Shown here in pieces: positions 12,901-24,943 of a DNA stretch of 64,000 bases. The position numbers and the translations under genes are program-made. Source of the stretch: Calonectria ilicicola (lineage: Eukaryota > Ascomycota > Sordariomycetes > Hypocreales > Nectriaceae); assembly GCA_020809705.1 (NCBI GenBank), contig CP085833.1, positions 1,860,001-1,924,000 on the forward strand, in the 5' to 3' direction. The notes under the pieces were generated by a model that saw only the letters and a program-made list of their open reading frames with translations, had not been told where the DNA came from and did not search any database. Numbering within the stretch: position 1 is the stretch's first letter; each line of letters starts with the position of its first letter.

Positions 12901-15046
12901 ATGTTGGTTTGCGCCGCTCGCCCACAAGCTGGACTGTTGGCGTTGAGTTGAACCTCCAAGTCGATGCTCTTGGCGGGCGCCGCTGGCTCTCGACGGACGG
13001 CGGTGACCTGGACCAGCTCTTGAGGGTGCGTCTCAGGGCCCAGCCCACCAACCCAGATTCCGTGTACGAGCCTAGGCCAGCGAATGCCAACCCCCCACTC
13101 TTCTGTGCCTTGGGGCCTGCTGGTTGGGCTCGCTGGTCAAGCACCTGACGGGAATCGTAACCTAGGTTTGCAAGGGCGAGGGCCAAGGTATGGATCAGCT
13201 CAGGTACTGGGACGCCTTGTACCTGGCCCGCCCATGCTAATCGGTGCAGATGACCTGTACCTGATGTCTCTCTGACTCCTCGGGCCCCCTGGTGCCCTAG
13301 TGCCCTGGTGCCCTAGGCTCAGGCTCGCTCCGTTCCCAGTGCCTGCCTGCGACCCCGTGCAAGTCAGGGATTTACCGAGTACAGTAGGTGGGCTTGTACC
13401 TGTACTCGGTACCTACAGGGCAAGCGCCATATGTCGTCGTGGTCATCGTTGTCCACTGCTGCGCAAGCAGCGACAGAACTCAGACCTCAGCGTCGTGCTG
13501 TGCCACTCTCTCCAAAACCGGTCAGCGTCTGGTGAGGTGGGAACCAAGAACGCTGCTGGTTGCTTGTTCTCGTGCAAACGAATTCCTGGGGTTCATCGTC
13601 TCTGGGCTCTTTTGTCTGGGGCTGCATCGTATTCTCGACAAGCCAGAGAACTCATCCCATCCCATCATCCCACTGCAGCGCATCCCACCCGCCCGGAGTG
13701 TGAACAGACCGCTGCACCGCATGGCATGGCATCACGCCCACTACTGAGACGAAACTGTCTGGTCACAGCGAGTCCTGTCTTCTCCACGTCAAACTAGTTG
13801 GTTGGTTGGCTGGTCGGTCGGCGCTGGTGGACCAGCAACAGCCTCCCAGCGCACTGGGACCGGGCCACCACGCAGCGGCAGCGGCAGCAGTAGTCGTAGT
13901 AGTAGTAGTATTAGCAGCAGCAGAGAGATAGCCTTGTTTAGGTTTCCATGTGCGGTTGTCCGGATTGATGAGTACGGCCAAGTCGACGACAAAGGCGAAG
14001 GCGACTCTCCAAGGTGGCTGGACTTCTAGGTTGATTGGTCGGGCAACCCGAACTAACTAGACTCCGGCTTAGGGTAGCCCGAGAAGGGACTGGCTACTCG
14101 ATCCATCCCTCCATCCCGGATCCGGACTCCACCAAGACAATCGATTTGGGGTGGAAAAGCAACCACAGACATACATCATCGCCACGGTGCCCCTGCCACT
14201 CGTCCCTTGTTGCCCCTGTTTCTTCTCAGTTCGCATTTTTTGCCTTTGCTCACTCGCCCACTCGGCTCTGACACTCTTCAGCTCTTGTCCCTCCTCGCCA
14301 CAAACAGAACATCATCATCAACCCTCCTCTCGCACACCCGATGTGGCATATACCGTCTGTGCCAGCAGAGGACATACAACCAACCCTGCGCCATTAACAG
14401 TGCGAGCCGATTGACACCAGACTTGTGTTTGGTTTGCGCCCTAAGACCACCACCAATTATTCCCCGGCTGGCTGGATGGGCTGCCCTGTCGCATCTGTGG
14501 TTTCTCAGTCAGTGCAACGGATCTAGGCCCTGGCCTGGCTCGCTTGCATCACCACCACGCACGCCCTCCCCCCACCGGCATTTCTTCGCATGTCTACTGA
14601 GGCACGCTTGGGACGCCTCTCAGTTGTCACTCTCAGACTAAGATTCTGACTCTCACACACGCTTTAACCTCCCCTTTGTTCCTTGCTGTGTTTCCCTTCC
14701 TCCACCTCATCCTCATCTTGGGAATCCTCTCCTTCTACTTCTACCACGCCCGTCTCATCGAGCCCCGCCGCCGAGCCCCTCCCCGTTTCACTCGCCCTAT
14801 ATCACCGTCGCCTTCTCGCACACATCACGGCTGGCCGTCTTGCTGGGGACATCGCATCTGCATTTGGCCGACGAAATCCGCCCCGCACACTCCCGACCTC
14901 GTTGGCTGTCTCACCATCCTCAGCCTCACCAAGCCTGCCTGAGTGCGACAAGCCAGTTCCGCCCCGGCGGCAGACACTAGAATATTCATATTCGTACATA
15001 GCATCCGTCATCTGCGCTCATTATTTTGTTTGTGCGACACCACCCT

Positions 15047-15071
15047 CCCGTCACCCGTCACCCGTCACCCG
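15047..15071. repeat. CCCGTCA heptamer, 3.5 tandem copies
   Basis: Three and a half perfect copies of CCCGTCA lie about 110 bases before the start codon of the C2H2 factor, therefore probably in its 5' leader or core promoter. Confidence 0.9.
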
Positions 15072-15180
15072 CTTCCCGGCTCTTGCGCTGCTCGCCACTA
15101 CTACATAGCGCCCCAGCCAGCATCGGCACACATCATCCTTCCTCCATCGCACGTCTGCGTCGCTTTTTATCGTCGTCGCC

Positions 15181-17351
15181 ATGGCGGCTACTTTTCGACC
15201 GGTGAATTCACCTCTCGCCAACAACGTATCCAGAGACGACGTCATGGCTTCCTCGCCCACAACCCCTCGTCCGAACACAGCGCCCCAGCGCCCGCCCTCA
15301 AGACATATCGATGATGGACCAACACCCACCCGGGCAACATTCAACCCTTCGATCGCAAACCAGCAGCCGCTCCCTTCCAGCCCATTCCCCCAAGCAGTCC
15401 AGATGCCCGATCAAATATCCAACCCCAAGGTGCCTCGCCGCGACAATTCACAGCACTCTACCAAGTCCGCGGATTCAGCAGATGTGGAAATGGATGACTC
15501 GGAACCGGAGCCTGCCAACCCTGAAGACGGTGCTGCCTCGGATGACGATAGCGTTGGTGCAGATGGTTCCAGGTCCAACAAGAAGAAGAAGTCTCAGCGC
15601 TTTTACTGTGTCGACTATCCGCCTTGCAACCTCAGTTTCACTCGCAGCGAGCATTTAGCAAGGCACATTAGGTATGCCACCCCTCCCCCCATCAAACAGG
15701 GTCACGATATCCGATGTCGAGGGTGAGCTAACACGAGGAAAGAAAACACACTGGCGAGCGCCCCTTCCAATGTCACTGCTCTCGGAGGTTCTCTAGGCTC
15801 GACAACTTGAGGCAGCATGCTCAGACGGTGCACGTCAACGAGAACATCCCCATCGACTCACTCGCAGCCACAGGTTCCCGGTTCCAGCGACAGATGCGTA
15901 CCGATCGTGTTCGACAAGCCGGCAACAGAGCAAGAGCATCAACTGGCGGAAGTGCCGGAGGGCCAGTTCGAGGACACTCCAAGTCACTGTCGACTTCAAG
16001 CATTGCCAGCATGAGCTCCATTGGCTCTGCTTATGGTGGCGACCCCAGGCGACGACCTCCTCCACTTGTCATGGCAGATCCAAGATCTCGACATTCACTC
16101 GAGTCCTACCGCAGCGCTGCGGATAGCGCATATTCCTCCTACCGACCTGTTTCGCCCAGTGAATTCGGAACTCCAACTTCGGCAACATTTTCGACAGGAC
16201 AGAGCAGCCCTAGGTGGGGTTCTGGCGTAGCATCTCCTGCGTCATCGCATTCACGATCCCATAGCGTTTATACGACGGGGACCAGGACTCCTGGTCGGCG
16301 CTTGAGTGTTCCGTCCGGCGCCAATCCATTCCAGTCTCCTCCCGGCCTGGCTGTTGGACGGCCCATGTTTGGGCCCGGGCCTGGAGCCGTGAACGCATCA
16401 AATGCGGGTGCCTTTGCTCCCGGTGCCAACCTCGCTCCGTCCGCAGGTGCTCCAGAGCAGTGGCCTCGCCGGGAATCGGTGTCCAGCATGTCAGATGAGG
16501 CCTGGCGTCGGCGAACCTGGCATCCCGACAGTCGCCACCCGAATGCAAACCCGAGTCAGCTCAGCACTGTCGTCAGCCAGTCCTCCGTCCGGCCTAATCC
16601 ACCCCCGCCGATTGCAACCCCTTCTGGCCCGCAGTCAACGTTGCGTCTCCCAGGCATCGAGTCTTTTGATCCCATCCCCCACCGTCCAGCCACTCCTCCG
16701 AGACGGGCCCCATCGCCCATGATGATTGACCCTCAGCCACATATGCGACCCGTCCTCCAGCCCACGGTTGAGACCCCAGATGAGAGGCGAAACCTCAACA
16801 TGTATGATGCCAGCCTCCAGCGTGGTCTCGGACGCCTTGACATCAACCACAGCACTCCGCCTCGAGACAGCGCAGGAGCATGGGCTTCCGAAGCCAACAA
16901 GGCCGTTCAAGCTCAGGCGGAACAAGCCCGGATGAACCAACAACCCACTGTTAGGTTTGAAGATCAGCAGCCACCTTCCTACCAAGTCAAGCCGGCCGGT
17001 TCCGGTCGAAGCATGCATCAACACACAATGTCGGCCCCCTCCATCACCACTTCTAGAGATTCTAAGCGACACGGGTGGTACTATGGGTCTGTGACGGTCC
17101 ATCGGGAGACAAAGACAATTCCGGAGCAAGATCCCCGCGTTGCCCATGTTGATCGCATGGTTCATCCCAACTTTAATGGCTTTAGTGGTTTCCCCGCAAG
17201 GGAGGCCCAGCCCCAACAGCACCCTCACCACCACCACCACCAACAGCAGCAGCAGCAGTCAGAGCGTCCTGGAGGCACGGATCCTTTGGGACGCCTAGAG
17301 GCACTAGTCGCTGTTGCAACCAGCGAGGGATCAACTGCCACCGCCTATTAG
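15181..17351 (+). CDS. C2H2 zinc-finger transcription factor
   Basis: Exons 15181-15671 and 15743-17351 encode 699 residues; the 71-nt intron (GTATGC..AAAG) splits an Arg codon exactly between the two fingers. Residues 1-100 are Pro/Ser/Thr-rich, 101-125 acidic, 134-137 a Lys run. Finger 1 is C143-x5-C149-x12-H162-x3-H166, joined by an HTGERPF linker to finger 2, C174-x1-C176-x12-H189-x4-H194. Finger 2 has one residue between its cysteines instead of the usual two to four. The rest is disordered, rich in Ser, Pro and Arg, with a His/Gln run near residue 655 encoded by CAC/CAG repeats at 17220-17258. It should be a nuclear DNA-binding regulator; finger spacing suggests a fungal regulator related to the yeast stress/carbon C2H2 group, but I cannot name an orthologue. 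It stands alone in over 20 kb of non-coding DNA. Confidence 0.92.
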
Positions 17352-19319
17352 GTGGATTGAAACTTGATGCTATCCATGTTTATGATCCCATATTGAGTTT
17401 TCCATGACACAATTTCCGCCGTTTATCTGACGGCAAGCACATATTCTAATGACGTTACGACGAAATTGCTTTTTTCTTTGGAGCGGACATGAAGCGCATC
17501 ACGCATGATTTTGGTTTGCATGATACACGATCTCTTTTTCATCGACGATATCCCAACTCCTCTTGGCTGGATCCATTCATAGGTCAGGCCTCCGATAGCA
17601 GCATATAACGATATCCCGGCTTCGCTGTTTCCATATGACGGACAGGCGCACCGACCTGATCACGACACGGTGTTATCTCTCGTTCAGCTTGCTTTCTTGT
17701 TGGTTCATGCTTTTGCTTATTTTCCTATTCTCATTTCTTTATTATCCTCATTTTCTCTATCTCCTGTTAGGGTTTCGAAAGGTTATTAGACGGTTTCCTT
17801 AACAGCATTTCTTTACACCTTTTTTGCTCTTTGGTCATTTTGGATTGTTTCCTTCCCGAATTTCTCCCCCTTTCAGCCTTGTATGGTTTGGGTTTGATCG
17901 AATGCGGATTCACGAGTTGATAAGATACCCGCTCATTATGAGATGAAGGGGGGAGGTTCGCTCTCAGCAGGGAGCGACGAGTTGCCGGGCACCAGCCCTG
18001 AACGAATGGTGATGAAGCATGTCACTGCTAGACTGGGTTCCCACAGAGTGTGTATAGTTGATTGGGTCGATTCTGGCAAACGGGGCAGGCGAATTATCTC
18101 ATCGCTCAGGCTTGAGCTTCCGGACTGGGAGGATATATGGATTTGGGATTGATACCCTGCAATGCACTGGTTATTTGGTCGGCTGTTTGATATTTCGGAA
18201 AGATGACTTAGACTCGACAATTGGTGTTTTTATGGCCTTGTTTCTCAAGATAGCTCGATAGGTAATGGAGTTGTGTTATGTCTTCTATCATGATTGATCT
18301 CGCCATTGAGTTTTTGCTCCAACTGTGTTTATAGACCTATTTTTCTTGTTCATGTTTAATATCACGATGGTGTAACAATGAATATCAAAAGTTGGCGCCG
18401 ATGGGCAAGGCGCGCATTCTATCCTTGAAATACAATATTTCCAAATAATAGAGAAAGGCTATGTATAATTTGACAGTTCTAGGTGCAATAAGTGTATCTC
18501 AACGTTGTAAAAGATGTCATTTTGTAAGATGTGCTTGTTGCACTTGCGAATACTATAGGGTAGGTTGATTGGTGTTGCGGTGCCCAAAGTAACTTCTTCC
18601 ACAACTGTGTCAAGATACAAAAGCATCAAGGTCTCTGTTTTATTGACGGATGTAAGTTGAACATATATACTCTGTCCTTTTTAAAAGACTCTCTTCTTTT
18701 CTTCGTTTAATTGTAATTCACTTATGATATCTAAGTTTCTGAAGCTATAATCTCTAGCGAGCGACTCTGGAATGATTAGAATACGGACCCGTGAACATTA
18801 ATGACACAAATTCAAACAACTATTTTTTTTTGGTGATATGATATTCCTTCATGGTAAAATATTAGGAAATTAAAAATTTAGACATTTCCATATGTGGAGC
18901 TGAGAGCGCCTCAACCTGTGATATTGTGACATCTAACCGCCCAAAGACGGGGGGTTCTGACACGCCCCGTTGTTAACCATCACTATCACCACACTGAGAC
19001 GATGCGGTTCAACGGTGCAAAAAGCATCTTGGACGTAAAGTAGACCCATAAAGCTTTTCGGTAAACCTTGCGTCTTGCTTGCATTGCTTCTCTCCACTTG
19101 GGCCCAAGTTTGAAACCGTAGATTTAAGAACAAGCGCCGATAACAAGGGCGCTTGAAGTCTGTTTTGGCTTTTTCTCTCTCTCTCTCTCTTCTGTTCTAA
19201 TTTTGCTCCTTTCCCCTCCCCCCCTCCTTTTCTTTTTTCCAAATCGGCGCCATGAACTGCGTCTTGCGGCACAGAGGGCTTGCGCCATTTGCGGAGATGT
19301 CTCGAACCTGCAGCTTGGC

Positions 19320-19341
19320 AAAAAAAAAAAAAAAAAAAAAA
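19320..19341. repeat. A22 homopolymer
   Basis: Twenty-two uninterrupted A on the plus strand in non-coding DNA. The length is likely to be unstable between strains or prone to sequencing error. Confidence 0.95.
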
Positions 19342-22205
19342 GAGAGGTACCCAGAGACTCGGTTTTTGGGAAAACTGTGGAAATCCTGCAAGCCCCGGCG
19401 CCTCGATTGGCAAGCTCCTGTCAGACACGACGGCAGTATTACCCAATCTTTCTAAACGTCCCTTAAGCCGAGGATGGTTTGGGTTTACTTCCATGGTAAA
19501 GGGGGGGAGGGGACCGGCGGCAAACAATGACTGTGGGGGTGGTGGTGGTGGGCAATTCTCTTTCAATAGAGAGAGTCATTATCTCCGAAACTTAAACACC
19601 ACGGACACGGCGTATTGTATTCTGTATAAACGAGGCTTTGCTACTCGGAGTGGCTTCGTTCCCTCCGCCTCCGTGCCGGTTGACTTCTCTGACTTCGTTC
19701 ATGACTCGTCGAGGGAATGGCAAAAGTTCGCCTGACTTACATGATGAACTCGTGGGGCAAAGCCGGACACCATTCTCGCTTCTACTAGGCAAACGGATGC
19801 GGCATTGTCTCTCTTTCTTTTCCACTTACCCGCCATAAGGAGCTGGATTTAATTACTATGCGGATCATGTGTATTGCCTTGGGTCGTGGCCATGGCCGAG
19901 ACCAAGGCCAATTGAATGATTGGCGTAGAGTGTAGTCAGATGCACATGCAGAGGCGAGAATGAGGACAGAACATGACATACCACGGAGAGCAAGACATGG
20001 CTGGCGCTTTTACTAATGCGGGATTGGCCAATTGGGTCTTCATGCATACTCCGGCGAAGCCATGAGCTGCTAGACTGGTTTTTCCCACGTGAACCAACAG
20101 GCTGAACTAGAGGGTTTTGGTGGCGGGGCGTGGCAGATAGTAGTCCATTGTGCCTGTGTCGGCAGAGACGTTTGTTGGTTCGTCGCATATGCGTTGGGGG
20201 CGCGAAACCGGGCCGCAGTCATGTAGCTTTCACCGTATTCTTTCTAAAGCCATGCGAGCATGATGATATTACACCGTAGTTCCAAGAGCTAGTGGCTCTC
20301 GCATTAGAGGCGGTGGGTGTCACGGCAATTGGTCAATTGGTCGTCTAATTATCCTCCCAGGCACGCCCGGGCCCTAGCGACAGTCGAGGGACGGCACGAG
20401 TGCGGCGCCGTGATGACTTGGTAGCGTCGTTGTTGTCGTAGCCCTCAGCGCCTACTAGGGCTGTCGTCACTACCGCCGCGTTGTCCATGATTGCGGATTC
20501 AGCTTAGGCGAGCTTATCTGAGACACCGGATCTGGGCCCTTCAGAGACGGCCATGGTTCGTGAAATGTCATGCAGTGGGCGAGAGCTAGCCAAGGAAGAA
20601 TAGCGGGTTGACATGGCTGGTCTCAAATCATGGTGCCACCGGCGTCTAGAGGTTCGCGGCCCTGGCTTGTGTTTGCCCTTAGCATATGAAGATGGGACTA
20701 CGATTGTTTCGGTTGGGGGCGCGTTGCCAGGGCTTGGCTTGGGCTGGTGTTGGGGGGCGTGTGTGTGAGTGAGAGTGAGTGTGTGGGAGAAGAGGGAATA
20801 GAGGTGATGGGATGTGACGCGGCGTTTAAAGAGGCGGGACTAGGGCGGGCAGCTAGCCTAGTCTTGCTTGCCATGGAGGCGAATGCATGGAGCTAAGTTA
20901 AGCCAGGCGGTTCGTGTCAAACGGAGTGAGTGAGAGAGACGCCGAATGGAGTCTTGAGTCGATATGAGGAGGAGACATTGAAGAGTCACAGAGATCGACA
21001 GAGTTAACAAGGCATTAACCACCAAGAAAGAGGGGAAACGCTTGGATGGGTGGGCCGGGAATGAACACAGCCAGGATGGCTAATGGGAAGAGGGAAAAGT
21101 GGAAAGTATAGAGAGAGAGAGAGGGATAAAACAGCAGATGCCAAAAATAAAGAGGCAAAGGGAGGGAAGGATGCGAGAAGAGAAGACAGGACAGGATAGG
21201 ACTAGACAAGACAAGACAAGAGAGGGTGTGTAACATTATGCCTTGAGAAAAAGAAACGACATGTCTTGTGAGAGATCCTTCATCATATTTTTCTGGGTCT
21301 CACGAGACGAGGCGGCAACCACTGAAGATGGACAACGGGGATTGTGCCTCAGAACACGAAGCGCCCGGCAGATAAGGTTGGGCGGCCAAAAACAAAAAAA
21401 ATAGCATGGGTGGGACGGGGAGTGGGAGTGGAGTAGGAATTGGAGATGGGCAATGGCTGAAGTTTCGGTTGTTGAGCTGGAAGCCGGAGTGAGTAAAAAT
21501 ATGATGCATCTTATTTTTTCTAACAAGTCGGTTTTTTTTTTTCTTTGTGTGGTGTGCCCAGGGTGGTGGGCTCACGGATAGGTGAGGGGGAAAGAGGGAA
21601 TTTTCTAAACTAGAATAGTCGATGTGAGATGTGAAGAGGGAGACATGAGCCTGCGAGGATAATCACCAATTCCGAAGCGAACGAATGAGGCGTTCCCAAT
21701 GCGGATGTGATTGTGATGATGGTCAGGATTCGATGGTACCGTACGGGAGCATTGCGATACGATGCGATGCAGCACGGCACGATGGCAGACATGGTTAAGC
21801 GAAAGGCAACGACGAGATGCCAAAACGAGGCCAAGATGCGATGCGGCACGATGCGATGTCATGGGGCGAAGGGGCCAGCTGGAGGCTCGAGCGACGACAT
21901 TCCAGAAGCCGGCGGCTAGGTCAAGGACGCGTGACGTCTTTCCCGGTCTTTTGGGTTTTGGGTTGATGGCTGTCATGTCTTGTTGCCCAACTCAACAGGC
22001 CTGCCATGCTGTGCCATGTGAATGTCGCCATGGGGGCGGCGAGAAGCCCTGTCTGCCTTGTACAGCATGCCTGCCCGGCAGTGTGCGATGGGGACGAGAG
22101 TTGGGACGTGTGGACGCAGGGACAAGGGACAAGGGGCAGGGAACAGGGGCTTGGTTGATGGGTTGGATGTGGATGTGGATGTGGATGGGATGGGATGGAC
22201 CGACA

Positions 22206-22229
22206 GGGCCAGGGCCAGGGCCAGGGGGG
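22206..22229 (+). repeat. Canonical G-quadruplex motif (GGGCCA repeats)
   Basis: Four runs of at least three G are separated by CCA loops, fitting the G3N3G3N3G3N3G3 pattern. A GGATGT tandem stretch lies just upstream at about 22167-22192, and a (TTGGGG)3 run lies downstream at about 22480-22500. The region is non-coding. Confidence 0.8.
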
Positions 22230-23274
22230 CGTCCAGATAGATAGTCGAGCTCTGGAAAGATGTGGGGGTTGTTTTGCACACAGATCAAAAAGAAAGGAAA
22301 GGAAATGTGGGTTTTTGACGAGTTGCAACCGACACATGCAAGCAAGCAGGCATGGGAAATTGATGGAAAAAAAAGCAGCAAGGTGCAGCACAGCTGAACG
22401 TGATGGGATCCAGGGGGCTGCGTGATAGCAACCTGTCACATTGAGCTGAGCCAGCTAACAGCAGAGGCAACGAGGCGAGTTGGGGTTGGGGTTGGGGTTA
22501 CAGGTGCGTGGTGCAGAAGCGGAGAGGAGAGGAGAAGATGAGGCCCGCGACATGCGGTTGCGGGTATGGCATGGGCAGCAGCGCCACAGGGGACGGGGAG
22601 CTCGACGGGGCCAACGGAACGGGGTCAACGGAACGGGGGGGATGCCATGGCTGGGCTCGATCTAATAATTGATCTCATGTGCTGCCATGTGCACCTGCGG
22701 CGTAGAGTAACAGTCCGGAGGATCGTCCCACGAGAGAGTGGAGGATCACGGCATATTTCAGGTCTGCATCTGCATGTTGGACGTGCGATTTTCCACGAAG
22801 GATCAAACAAGTAGGACAAAAAGACAGGGTAAAAAATATGTATAAGAACAGAAAAAGAAGAACAGAAGTAAAAAAAAAAAAAAAAAAAGAGAGAGAGTTT
22901 CAGGGCCAACAGGGACATGATACGCAACGCTTGTGTCTCGGGGGATGCAGCAAACTGCAGGCCGACTTAATTATCGTCAGACGCAAGGCCAGTTAGCCGG
23001 CGGGAGTCCCCGAAACACGAAAAAAAGGCGAAAGAGACGGACGAAAAGGAAGAGGAGCATTGAGGGCTCTCGGGCAAGGCAAAAGAAAACATGGCCCACT
23101 GGGTGATGCAGGTTGGCAAACAAACAGCATGGGCGGCACGTGAAGAAATTGCACCGCATACTGCATATGGGGAAGACGGATGCAGTGGCACAACGGATAA
23201 CCCGAATCCGATGCAACGAGCCGTTGGCCTGGAGAGAGTCGTACGACTTTGACAGACTGGACTGGACGCACGCA

Positions 23275-23318
23275 CACATACATACATAGACACATACATA
23301 CAACATACATACATAGTA
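23275..23318. repeat. Imperfect (ACAT)n microsatellite
   Basis: ACAT/CATA units with a few interruptions, in non-coding DNA. Confidence 0.8.
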
Positions 23319-23812
23319 CATAAATAGTACATATGGGCTACAGCTGATTTCCTTGGTTTTTGTTGGTCTTATTTTCGGATGAATAGTGGATAATTAGGCG
23401 CTGTACGATTTGTCAATGGGGGCGGTCGCAATGGGTTTATTTTCTCTCTTGCTCTTGCTCTCGCTGCTCCTCTTCATTATTTGGTTTTTGGTTTCAAATA
23501 CGGGGTGTAAATAGCCCGGATATAAAACTGTTGGCAGCTAATGTTCCGAGCTCGGTCCTCAATCAAGATGGCGAGGCCAGGATTGGCATGGGTGCTGGTG
23601 AGCCTTAATTGAGCTTGGCGGCGGAGCTGACAGCGGGTATTAGAAACAAAACCCAAAAAAAACGCGATGGCGATGGGGATGTGCTGCATGGGAATGGATG
23701 GTGGCTTTTCAGCTGGTAGGGGCCCTATGGTGGCTCAAGCGCCTTTGATTCGAGGCAAACAAGCGGAAAAAGAAAAAAAAAAACCAGGAAAGAAAAGCAA
23801 AAAAAGAAAACA

Positions 23813-23844
23813 GACAGAGTGACAGAGTGACAGAGTGACAGAGA
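23813..23844. repeat. GACAGAGT octamer, four tandem copies
   Basis: Three perfect copies and one that differs only in its last base, followed by a GAGGGA purine stretch. Confidence 0.9.
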
Positions 23845-24919
23845 GGGAGAGGGAGCGATGCAAGGGAAGCAAAGCAAGAAAGAATGCGACGGGACGGGGG
23901 GGGCCTCGTCATCACACTGATTGGGGAGGGCTCAGCTCTGGACTTGTCACTTGTGATGTATCGTCTCAATCTCGTTTTCTGTAACCTCGAGGGGGATGGG
24001 ATCCCTTGGTGCATCAATCACCCTCGCATTGCCGATTTCCTACTGCTACACTCCGCATCCGCACTCTGCGTGCAATTCGCCGCTCCAGTCCAGCCCAGAG
24101 CCGAGCGTGCGATTCGCGAAAAGCCGTTGGATGAGACAACAAGGCAGAAACATGACCCTGTCTGGACCAATGTTTCGGTCACCTCCGTGCAACAGTCATC
24201 ACCTGTCAAAGAAGATGCGACACTGCCTCGATACTACCAGGTGCCTTTATTTTATTTTATTTATCATTATTATTATTTTTTATTTTTTTCTCTCCGGTTC
24301 ATAGCCACGCCCTACACCCACACGCCCCCCAGCCAGCTCGCTACCGAACCCCATCGTCGCTTTTTGACAAGGGAAGGTCAAGGGATACAAAACAAAAGAG
24401 TGGTCATAAAAAAAAGATCCCAAAACATAAAAAAAGGACACAGCAAGACAGGGTTCTGAGATCGTCACCAATAAACACAGAGAGCTCCCAGATACTGCTC
24501 CTCCAAGCCCTGCCCGGGCCGACGAATCAGCACCCTCCCCCCCGCTTCCTACCGCGACGACGCCGCCATCGCGCCTCGGCCCCCAGTCTCCGCAACCTTT
24601 TCTCGTCTGCCGGTCCGCACAAAATTCACCGGGGTCGCTGATCAATCGCGTACATTGCCTCTTGTTGATTGTCATTGCCCTTGTCTACTTGACCGGGCCG
24701 AGACATTGCTGGATGCTTGCCAAACGCCGCGGCAAGCCGTATTTTTAACCACAATGATGTGTTTTTTTGCTGAGCTGTTGATGGCAAAAATGCCTCGTTT
24801 TATTTCATTTTTGTCTTTTTTTTTTCCTCATGGGGGAGGAGAAAAAAAAAAAAGTTCCCCATGGAGAAGCATGTGGTGTAGGTAGCAGCGGGACTCATGC
24901 CATGCTATGCCATGTGTAT

Positions 24920-24943
24920 GTGTATGTATGTATGTATGTATGT
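24920..24943. repeat. (GTAT)n microsatellite
   Basis: Perfect tetranucleotide repeat in non-coding DNA, the same unit as the repeat near 8907. Confidence 0.85.

Larger units (their letters stand above)
5926..15180. other. 9.2 kb gene-poor region upstream of a C2H2 regulator gene
   Basis: No exon chain with plausible splice sites or family-like sequence was found on either strand. The region holds microsatellites (CAT, GTAT, CTGTGC-type), a GA-rich tract at 9861-9918 and scattered homopolymers. The longest open frame (about 9808-10563, plus strand) is low-complexity and is not called. The right part, roughly 14.2-15.18 kb, is C/T-rich with little purine and reads like a long 5' leader and promoter of the C2H2 gene. 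Unannotated non-coding RNAs or a distal enhancer-like regulatory region are possible but not shown by the sequence. Confidence 0.5.

Noticed and set aside
22480..22500. (TTGGGG)3, telomere-like
   Set aside because: Only three units, internal in the window; filamentous ascomycete telomeres use TTAGGG, so this is a simple G-rich repeat.
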